Positions 35,074 through 44,400 of a DNA stretch of 56,650 bases are shown here, piece by piece. Made by a program: the position numbers and the translations under genes. The notes beneath the pieces were generated by a model. That model searched no databases. It was not told the origin of the DNA and saw nothing but the letters and a program-made list of their open reading frames with translations. Origin of the DNA: Aphodosoma sp051870875 (GTDB lineage: Bacteria; Bacteroidota; Bacteroidia; Bacteroidales; Paludibacteraceae); contig JBJECG010000011.1 of the NCBI GenBank assembly GCA_051870875.1, positions 1 through 56,650 of the forward strand, given 5' to 3'. How positions within the stretch are numbered: position 1 is the first letter of the stretch; the number at the start of each line of letters is the position of its first letter.

Positions 35074-36072
35074 ATGATTAAATTGGGAATCAACGGCTTC
35101 GGCCGTATCGGACGCATGGTGTTCCGTGCTGCTGTCCAAAATTTCAACAAAGACATCCAAGTGGTAGGTATCAATGATTTGCTGGAAGCCGATTATCTTG
35201 CATATATGCTGAAATACGACTCTGTACACGGTCGTTTTGAAGGCGAAATCTCAGTGGAAGGCAATACACTCATCGTAAACGGCAACAGAATCCGTCTTAC
35301 GGCAGAAATGGATCCTGCCAACTTGAAATGGAACGAGGTAGGTGCAGATGTAGTGGTTGAATCTACCGGTCTTTTCCTCGAAGATGCCAAAGCGCGCAAG
35401 CACATCGAAGCTGGTGCAAAGAAAGTTATCATGTCAGCTCCGTCAAAAGACGCTACCCCAATGTTCGTTTACGGTGTAAACCACACTAAATATGCAGGTC
35501 AGGACATCATCTCCAACGCCTCCTGCACCACCAACTGTCTGGCTCCGGTAGTAAAAGTGCTCAACGAGAAATTCGGTGTGGTAAAAGGTCTTATGACCAC
35601 AGTCCATGCAGCTACCGCAACCCAGAAAACTGTTGACGGGCCGTCAAAGAAAGACTGGCGCGGCGGCCGCGGCATTCTCGAAAACATCATTCCGTCTTCT
35701 ACAGGCGCAGCCAAAGCAGTAGGTAAAGTTCTCCCGGAACTCAACGGCAAACTCACAGGCATGAGTTTCCGTGTCCCGACTTCCGATGTTTCGGTGGTCG
35801 ACCTCACAGTAGTGCTCGAAAAACCTGCATCAATGGACGACATCAACGCCGCAATGAAAGCAGCATCCGAAGGCGAACTCAAAGGAATCCTCGGCTATAC
35901 AGACGAAGCCGTAGTTGCAACCGACTTCCGCAACTGTCCTCTCACCTCTATCTACGATGCTACCGCAGGTATCTCCCTGGACAACAACTTTGCAAAAGTG
36001 GTTTCATGGTACGACAACGAATGGGGCTATTCAAACAAAGTATGCGAAATGGCCCGCGTCATCATGAAATAA
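35074..36072 (+). CDS. gapA: Glyceraldehyde-3-phosphate dehydrogenase, type I
   Basis: A 332-residue glycolytic enzyme that converts glyceraldehyde 3-phosphate to 1,3-bisphosphoglycerate with NAD and phosphate. NAD-binding INGFGRIGRMVFRA at the N-terminus; catalytic Cys in SNASCTTNCLAPV; later MTTVHAATATQKTVDGP and WYDNEWGYSNKV. Complete and single, with its own strong promoter and terminator. Confidence 0.97.
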   Translation: MIKLGINGFGRIGRMVFRAAVQNFNKDIQVVGINDLLEADYLAYMLKYDSVHGRFEGEISVEGNTLIVNGNRIRLTAEMDPANLKWNEVGADVVVESTGLFLEDAKARKHIEAGAKKVIMSAPSKDATPMFVYGVNHTKYAGQDIISNASCTTNCLAPVVKVLNEKFGVVKGLMTTVHAATATQKTVDGPSKKDWRGGRGILENIIPSSTGAAKAVGKVLPELNGKLTGMSFRVPTSDVSVVDLTVVLEKPASMDDINAAMKAASEGELKGILGYTDEAVVATDFRNCPLTSIYDATAGISLDNNFAKVVSWYDNEWGYSNKVCEMARVIMK

Positions 36073-36097
36073 TTGTTTTAACAAGCAATATTTTTCC

Positions 36098-36136
36098 AAA
36101 AGAACCGCATCCGATATTCGGATGCGGTTCTTTTTT
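36098..36136 (+). terminator. Terminator of gapA
   Basis: Perfect 16-bp stem aaagaaccgcatccga (36099-36114) with 36118-36133, 3-nt loop, then T-run to 36136. It is 26 bases past the gapA stop. Confidence 0.9.
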
Positions 36137-36226
36137 GTATATATAATTATTGGTATCCGGCAAACTTTTTTCAGGGCACAGTAAAAATATCATTCAAAAA
36201 AGAATGTTTTTACCAAATATTATATA

Positions 36227-36234
36227 TAACTTTG
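36227..36234 (+). promoter_or_regulatory. Putative -7 box for the 36.3-37.5 kb lipoproteins
   Basis: TAACTTTG 66 bases upstream of the GTG at 36300. No TTTG at the right distance. Confidence 0.45.
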
Positions 36235-36299
36235 CAACGTTGATTTTACAACAAAATCGATCGACAACTTTATTTATAAATCATTTAATCTATACTGTC

Positions 36300-36561
36300 G
36301 TGAAAAAAGTATTTTTATGTGCACTAATTGCACTGTTTTTTATGGCTTGTACAGAAAAGAACGAGCCAGTCGAATTAGTTGAAACAACTCCTATGTTGCT
36401 ATCCGATTTTAACCCGACACTTAAAATCGATCCAGAGCACCCGTACTCATGTGTCGTGCAGTTATGGACTTCTGAAATTCTATGACGGTTCATCTATTTG
36501 GAGTGCTCCAAATGAATTGTCTTCACGAGACATAGAAGGTATTAGACAAATTTATAAATAA
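36300..36561 (+). pseudogene. Remnant of a matrixin-like metallopeptidase lipoprotein
   Basis: A GTG-started lipoprotein signal (KKVFLCALIALFFMAC) and about 60 residues end at a TGA at 36483. In another frame the sequence goes on FYDGSSIWSAPNELSSRDIE and GIRQIYK, ending at 36561. The final LSSRDIEGIRQIY is the end of matrixin (M10-type) peptidase domains; the zinc motif HExxHxxGxxH is absent. I read it as an internally deleted and frameshifted peptidase gene. The M10 link rests on a short motif. Confidence 0.5.
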
Positions 36562-36568
36562 AGATATT

Positions 36569-37027
36569 ATGAAAAAAGGTATTATGAAAAAAGGTATTGT
36601 CCTATTTCTTGTCATTATGACAATGGCATCATGTGATACGATTGACCCATTCGATTGTTCGTATATAGTTATCAACAATAAGAGTTCGCACGATGTGATG
36701 GCTTTGTTTGATTTCAGGAATGACACAACAAGTATGGACAGCTGGATCATCAGGCAAGGAAACGAATCCGGGTATATCCAATTTGATGCATCAGACTTTG
36801 TATCATATTCTTTTGTATTACGTGATTTGAATAATCAGGATACGTTGTACATACATGAGTCATCACCGTTTGTAAAAAACGACACCGGGTATAATGTCGA
36901 TGATTTTGCAGGCAGTTATGTCCCAGGCAAAAACAATTTGTTGTTGTTTGAACTGACCCTTACCGATGAACTTTTTGCAGATTGGCAGGCGAAACATCGG
37001 GATTCTGAACAAGCTGCAATACAATAG
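36569..37027 (+). CDS. Small lipoprotein, first of a tandem pair
   Basis: A 152-residue lipoprotein. The start repeats itself (MKKGIMKKGIVLFLVIMTMA), so the true start may be the second Met at 36584; lipid Cys in MASCD. It matches the next gene over its whole length: NNKSSHDVMALFD, DTLYIHESSPFV, LLLFELTLTDELFADWQA. It begins 7 bases after the peptidase remnant. Family not recognised; possibly a peptidase partner left behind, as in the C25 and M6 arrays (inference). Confidence 0.8.
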   Translation: MKKGIMKKGIVLFLVIMTMASCDTIDPFDCSYIVINNKSSHDVMALFDFRNDTTSMDSWIIRQGNESGYIQFDASDFVSYSFVLRDLNNQDTLYIHESSPFVKNDTGYNVDDFAGSYVPGKNNLLLFELTLTDELFADWQAKHRDSEQAAIQ

Positions 37028-37050
37028 TCATCATTAAATTTTAACGTCTC

Positions 37051-37476
37051 ATGAAAAAATTCATTGTTTTATTTCTTGCCATCATGGCAATGGTATCATG
37101 TGATACGGATGATGCATTCGACGCTGCGCTGATAGGTATCAACAATCAGAGTTCGCACGATGTAATAGTATGGTTTGACTTGAAAAGCGAACCGGAAATG
37201 GTCGGCAAGATCATCAAATGTACCAAATCCGACAACTATTTGCAATTTAGTGAATCTGAATCAGAGTCAGTATCTTTTGTAGTGTGTGACTTGAATGACT
37301 CGGATACGCTGTACATACACGAGTCATCGCCATTTGTACAAAAAGGCACTGTATATTATGCCGGTGAAATTGCAGGTAACAGAGTTCCGGACCAAAGACA
37401 TTTGTTGTTTGAACTGACCCTTACCGATGAGCTGTTCGCAGATTGGCAGGCGGAGCACCGGAATGCAGGGAAATGA
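37051..37476 (+). CDS. Small lipoprotein, second of a tandem pair
   Basis: A 141-residue lipoprotein: MKKFIVLFLAIMAMVSCD with Cys17. Shares INNQSSHDVIVWFDL, DTLYIHESSPFV and FELTLTDELFADWQAEHR with the previous gene; a tandem duplication with divergence in the centre (LQFSESESESVSF is Ser/Glu-rich). 23 bases separate the two. Function unknown. Confidence 0.8.
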   Translation: MKKFIVLFLAIMAMVSCDTDDAFDAALIGINNQSSHDVIVWFDLKSEPEMVGKIIKCTKSDNYLQFSESESESVSFVVCDLNDSDTLYIHESSPFVQKGTVYYAGEIAGNRVPDQRHLLFELTLTDELFADWQAEHRNAGK

Positions 37477-38188
37477 CGTTATAGGGTACGTCGCAAAGCA
37501 AACGTGGTAAGCAAAACATAACCGACTGCCACTAATGACAAACCAATGATATATTATGAAACACATCGCAAACCTCGCCACCTAAAAAACGTTGTATCAT
37601 GGTCACACAAAACGACAAAATCCACGTTGAAGGCAAGTGGCAAAATGCCCATTTACTATGAGCGATGTCCCGACCGGCGTTTCAAAAACGCACATCATCT
37701 GATCTATTTTCCAAAAGCCGGTACAACACGTAGTTACCGACCGAGTTTTCAATAACAGCACCTCTTTCGCAGCCGTTTTTCACTCACAGTGACCGACACC
37801 CCACGAAAGAGGTGCTTGCACGTATAAGACGCCCCTACCCTATGACAACAACCATCATCGCAAAACAAGATTATTAAAAATAACAGAACCGCAACATATA
37901 TGATTCTGCAAGGCCTTAATATTGCAGGACGCAAGTTTACCTCAAGCAGAGTCCTGCCAGCGGTTTTACTGTAGCAGGACTCTGCTGTTTTGTATCTGCT
38001 ATACGGAAGAAAAGAATGCGAACCTATCGAGCATTTGCACCGTAATCCAACCGTGAGGCCGATGAATTCAATTGTCTGTAAATTCAGTAATTGGCGAAAA
38101 TCGCTATAACTTTATCAGGTTAAATTACACAGTATTACGAACAACAATCGCTATTCTCACCGAGGTCAGAGCTACAGGATTATCTTGT
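37477..38188. other. Gene-free spacer with two hairpins
   Basis: No convincing gene. Hairpin 1: gcacctctttcg (37758-37769) with 37804-37815, 34-nt loop. Hairpin 2: agcagagtcctgc (37945-37957) with 37974-37986, 16-nt loop, followed by gttttgtat, a possible terminator on the plus strand. Confidence 0.6.
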
Positions 38189-38395
38189 ATGGCAAATAAT
38201 TTCTGCAAGTTTTTTGACGCAATGACGGAAAGATATACGCTGAAACCAGACAATAAACGTCGTTATCATCACAATTCGGCCATGTAAAAGGCAGAAGGCA
38301 TGCCGGGAATGACAGATTACACGACTCAGGTTACCGTTGTCTGAAATTTTTTACATGGGAAAAAGTCTGTATACATCTGCGACATACTTGAAACC
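38189..38395 (+). pseudogene. N-terminal fragment of an IS982-family transposase
   Basis: Starts MANNFCKFFDAMTERYTLKP and continues KRRYHHNSAM, stop, KAEGM; then in another frame HDSGYRCLKFFTWEKVC and IHLRH. This order matches the N-terminus of IS982-type transposases known from Bacteroides. Stops and frameshifts show decay; the rest is missing at the sprA end. Confidence 0.65.
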
Positions 38396-38443
38396 GACAT
38401 ACTTGATAAAGCTGTGGCCAAAGTCAAACCCGGCATCTATAGA

Positions 38444-41400
38444 TCAGCGGGTCAGCATGAATTTGACTGCTACGCCGACATTGGTAGTCGATACCGGATA
38501 TGAGGTAGATATGTAAGGGGTGTTGGTCTGATGGTCGCAGAAGAGGCGGAAATTCAGTTTTGAACTGAATACATAGTCGGCAGCGAACTTAATGGTCAGG
38601 GTCTTGTTGCCGGATGTGGCCTGGGTATCATCTGCAGAATCGAGGCGGCGCAACAATGTGGATATATCCTTGAATGCAAAATCAAGACGCAAGGTAAGAT
38701 CATTTTTCACTTTTTTTGTCTTGTTGCCTTTTACTTTCATTATAATGTCAAAATCTTTCAATACATAACCGACACCCACAACCCATTCGTTGTTCGTAGC
38801 TTCAAGCAACTGGTTTGATGACATATTGAGAGTAAGTACACGTTGTTTTTTGAATTCGAGTTTTGCTGTCAGCGAATTTTTCATAGCCACATCCACTCCG
38901 ACAAGCGGAGAGAGATTTTCCGTAATGCTCACAGATGCTATATCGTACGGCGATGACGGGATGGGATTGCCTGTGGTGACATCGCGGACAAAGCCAAGGC
39001 CGTCATCGTTTTGGGCATAGTTTGAGAATGATGAATAGGAGCCTACATTATATGTACACTGATAGGCATGGTTGATGGTGATGGATTTGAACCACTTGTC
39101 AACGCCTTTGATTTTGCCCAAACCATCATAAGCCACCCTCCAGTTAGGCAACATGGCCAGAAGACCGGGAAATATATTGTCGGACTGGCGGTTGATGTCA
39201 GTATTGGAGTAGGCGGCAAGAAAAGCCGGTATGAGCACATCGGCCGAACTGAGCGAATAACCGCCGTTCCCGGCACTGAACAGGGCTCCTGCCAAATCAG
39301 ACCCGGCGACAAAACCATTTGTCGGATAGTGAGTGCCGTTGTAGCGTTGCATCAGACGGTCGGCCACTACCTGCCGGTTTTCGAGGAATTTGTCGAACGC
39401 ACGGCTATGATAATTGTTTTCCACATTGCCATGGCTCCAGAATGCCGTACCCAAAATACAATATGTCATACGGAAAGTACCATTGTATGTGGTGGGCATA
39501 CCCTCGAACATGTATTGCATCGTCTGCTGGTTGGTGGTGACATGCTTGGAATTGAGGTCGATTTTCAATCCCGGTACCGGCTCAAGCGACAGTTTGCCGT
39601 CGAAATCCGTTGACGTATTGTAAGTGGCGGGATTGATGATGGAATCGTTGGTGATCAGCCACCCACGTTCCATAGCCACATCGATATAACTCTTGTCAGG
39701 AACGCCAAACGAGAAATCAAGTCCCGGAGAAAGCATCTTGTCTGACACAGTCTGCCCGAAAAACTTTCCTCCAGCCACAAAGCCCGGCAAATTGAATGCA
39801 CTTGTCTGCTTGTATGATACGGAAAGACGACGTACCAACATAAGGACACGCACGGCAAAATCGCCGACTTTCTGAGCCGGGGATTCAAAATTAGGGTCTC
39901 TTGTCTCGATATTGACTTTCACATTCTTCATGTTCACCCGGCTTGTCAACGCTATGGTATTGCGGTCGATGATCTTATACTTCACCTTCATAGGCTGACC
40001 ATTGGGATCTGCAAAAGCTACAACCAGCTTTTCGCTTCCAAGACGATGGGTTACCCGCACGGCAGCCGTGTCGGAGAGTGTTACGGTCTGTTCAAAAGTA
40101 CGCGGCGTGAACTTGCGCTGCTGTCTGTTGGATTTTGTGCCTTTGTATTTCTGGTTTACTTTTTTTAGGTATTTGGATTTGTTGTACAGTGTCTCAAAAT
40201 TCATATTGGCATCGCCCTGCCACATTGCCAGATTCGAAACGGTATTTCCCATAGTACTTTCACCGTCGTAAACCACACCTGTATTCCAGGTATATGTGGC
40301 ATTGTACTGCGCTTTTGCCGTAATGAAATCAAGCCCCGGTATTTTGTTGACAGGAATATCCCACGAAGCGGTGAATATCTGCTGATAGTCTATGGGCTTA
40401 CCGCCTGCAGCCATTGACCTACGCACTGTATCGCGCCAGGCCTCATACTCATCGGGGAAAAATTCCCGGTTGACAGGAGTGAAACGAGTTTCGTCAAACC
40501 GCGAGTTTGTAGCTGTATGAAGGCTGAATTTCAAGTTTTTGGTCAGATCGTACTTGAAATCGAATGTCCGCGACCATGTGAAATCTTTCGAGAAAGAGAG
40601 AAGCGAATTGAAAGGATCATTATAATCGACATACATAGCCCCCGTAAGGTCACGCAACTGGGTTTCCGCGTAGTTGCGGTTGACCGTTATGTTCAAGCCT
40701 ATAAGCGATGGTTCGTAATTAAGTCCGAAGTCCTTCAATATCTTGATTTTGTCCAGTTTTTTGTTATCCTTAAACGGTTGCCATGCACGTGGTGATGCAG
40801 AAAAATTATAGGCAAACTGACCGTTGTATGTTTTATTGAAGTTGCGTGCAGTCTCGGGATTCAGATCCTGCAGTTTGGTGTAGGCATACGAGACTGAAAA
40901 GTTGGCCGGATCCCATATTTTAGGCTGCTTGCTTCTGACATCCACTTTCATGTTGGTGATATTGAAACTCTCGGTAATATTCCTGTCTACAGACAACGAG
41001 CGCAAAGAATCACGCTGCTGCTTCGTGTCAAGGGCTTCAAGGGCGTCGGACAGCAGGATGTCTTCATCAAGCGGATTGTATTTCGGAGTGGAGTTTTCAA
41101 TTCCATAACTATAGTACAGAGGTATGCGTACAGCTGCCTTTTCGGGGAAGAAACGTCCGAAATCGAATTGAGCCGATACGTTGAACTGATAGAAATCATC
41201 GAGCCTGCGCTCCTGCAACGACTGCTCGATACCTCCGAATCCGGCACTTTCGTACCTGCCGGAAAGGCTTACCGAACCGGCATCGGAAAGATTGACAGCC
41301 AGATTGGCCAAAGCGGCCCATCCGCCATCCTCATCATAGTCGGTAAGCCTCAATTCGTTGACCCATGCCTCAACATTCTTGGCTTCATGGGCCTGGTTTC

Positions 41401-44400
41401 GCACGCCTATCATCAAAGTCCGCACGTCACCGAGATTGGGATTGCCGACAACGGTGATTTTATGCTGCTGATTTTCGGGGTCATACTCAGAATACGGTAC
41501 ACTCATCGAGGCTCCGGACTGACGGATACGGCGATTACGGTTGGTTTTCACCTCGGTAAGCAGACGCAGGGAGAAATCGAACATATTCTCCTCCGGCCAT
41601 ACCTCATGACGCTGGGCGGAAGTATAATGCCCGGCCGGTGTGAGTTTCAACGGAATCTCATACTCATAGTAGTTCATTGTATGGTCGCTGCCGATACGTA
41701 TAAACACAGTGGTCTCATAGTCTTTCAGATTGGAATCGTCATCTATAATCTGCTCGGCATGGACAAACATCTGCAACCTGCGGTACATGCGCATATCGTA
41801 TGTGATGTTCTTGTAGACAGCCCGTGCATCGCCGGGGGCAAGTCCAAGCACTTTCAGAAGCATAGCCTGCTCGTTCTGCTGTGTAAGCTGGGGCTGGCTC
41901 GGATCGGTCTGGCGGGTGACTCCGGGAGGCAGGAGATAATTGACAGGCTCTTTCTTGTCGTTCTCTTCGATATTGACCGATGTGACATCTATGGTAGCAT
42001 CGGAAGCCGGCGGGTTGGATATATCATACAACGGCTTGTTGTATCCGCGCCATTCTCCGCGTACAAGTTCGAGTGTGGCAAAACGCAGATGGGTTTCCTG
42101 CTCGAATCCGGTCATAAACATACGCATGAAACGTATGCTCTTGAAATCACGGATAGAGCCGACACATTTGTCGTAACTGCGCACCGGCACCTTGAACTGG
42201 TACCAGGCAACACGCCCGGTCTGTCCGTTAGCAAGAGTTACCTCAGACTCTATACGGTCAACAATATTGTTACGCCCCACCTCCATGTCTTCGTGACGGA
42301 GCGAGATGCGGTACTGATAGTATTTTTCATACTCGTTGAGGGTATTGTCCTGATTTATGTCTTCGGCATTCGGCACAGTGGTTGCCGATGTAGAATAGTT
42401 TTCTGCGCTGAGATCAGATGCCGGCGAGTTGCCCTCCGATCCGTTGTATCGTTTATAACGTTCGAGGATTGAAAGTTCTTCGGCATCGTAGTCTGAACCG
42501 CGGTAATGGTGGTAGTTGTCGCCTGCCGGGTCGTTCAACGGGGAGAAGAGGTCTGCCTCCATGGCTTCGATAACCGAAGGCAGAAGTATAGTCCGCAACT
42601 GCCCCACATAGTCGCGGTAAGCGCCGAACCGGAATTCATCTTCGGTACGGAGTCCGTTGTAGCCTACATCCTGATATTGGCGGGAAGCCAAATCGCCATC
42701 AAATGCCAATACGGTGGACTGTATTCGCGGTACCCTGCCCCAAACCGTACTGTCGGTAGCAGTGACAGATCCGTCGACAGGCATACCATTTTCAAAGAAC
42801 TTTTTGCCGTCCTTGAGAATGTCTTCACTCACATCGCCGAGATTGATATACAAGTCACCGCCTTTATGAACAGAAAGGGTATCATAGACAAATGGATCCA
42901 TGAGCCAGAATTCGAGATACTCGATATTTGCATTCTCAAAATCGGATGTCTCGATCTTACGCATCATCCCACCCCAGCGGGTCTGCGGATTGAGCAGGTA
43001 ACCGGTAGAGGGGTCGACGTTCAGGTCAAGATTGTAAGGACCGCGTTCCGACGGATAATAACTGACGTTAAGCACCGAGAGCGATGATGACTGACCAAGT
43101 ATGGCTTCACGGTTGGGAAATATCTCCTGCTCTATTATTTCACGGGTGAAGTGATTGCTGAGCAAGTCTTTGTTTGTCCTGAGATGGTTTGGAGTTTCCC
43201 TGGAATCGCGGTTGAAAACCGAATTGTCGATAGTGTACCAGTTGAAAAGGGCACGGCGTTTGCCGTATTCGATGTCGTTGGTTTTCGCAGCTTCGGGGAA
43301 CAAGGCATCGGCAGCCGCATCGTAAGGAGTGGAAGCCAGATGCCAATAATAGGGATATTTCAGGTCGATACCCATTTCGGTACTTTCAAAATCATCGAGA
43401 TAGGCATATCCAGGATTATTTTCCACCTTCCGGTGCCCCGGTATCATGTGGGCAAATTCGGCATTGAACACTATGGCAGACGGAGCAGTGGCATTGATGA
43501 GCGGCAACGCATCTATGCCTTTTGTAAGCCACGGTGCGTCGGTACGGTAAGCCAGATTCACGCCCCACAAAGTATTGGCTATCGGTTCGGCACCCATCTG
43601 TGTCTTGGTTATGAGCGGCATTTCACTCAAGTGCATGATTGTTGCTCCGAGCGAGAGGTCTTTGGTAAAGGCGTATTCGGCATGAGCACCGACCAAAGTC
43701 TTGCGTTGCATGTTGAACATGCTCTGGTTTTCAAGCTGCACATCGATGTTGTTGCCCGAAGCCAATATCGACTGGTTGAGGATAGTGACCGTTCCCATGG
43801 TATAGTCGACGGTATAGTCGACATTTTCGGTCAATGTCTGACCTCCGCAAGTAACCACTACCGACCCGCGCGGCACATTCATGGCATTGAGACGTATGAC
43901 ACTGCCGGAACTTGCCTGGTATTCACCGGCTATACGGAACTTGTTCTTCTCCGAATTTTCCTGTGCCGCCACTTTTGTCAGGCGGTACAGTTCATCGAAA
44001 CAGTATTTGTCGGCCACGGCATCGTCGGCTATCATCTTGCGCAAATGCGAACCGAACGGCTCGACTACAGGAAATATCACCCGTCCGCTTGACGAGTATA
44101 TCGTAAGATTCTCCACATAGTCAAACTGTCCGTCCGGGTTAGGTTCATTGCGCGAATCGAGGCGGTCCAAGTTCATCACTTTAAGCAGCAACTGGTTGCG
44201 GATGGCTCCTTCCGGGATGTAATTGACATATACTCCACCCGAATCGTTCTTGAATTGGATATTGAGCTTGAATTTCTCCTGCCTCACCTGATTGCCTCCG
44301 AGATAATAGATGTTTTTCATCATCAGATCCCACAGCTTGGTTTCCGGCGAAGTGGCTGAACCTTTCAAAAGTTTGACAATGAGCGACTGCGGCGAAGAGA

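Noticed and set aside
41168..42472. 434-codon plus-strand frame, and others at 42506-44092
   Set aside because: They are complementary shadows of sprA.
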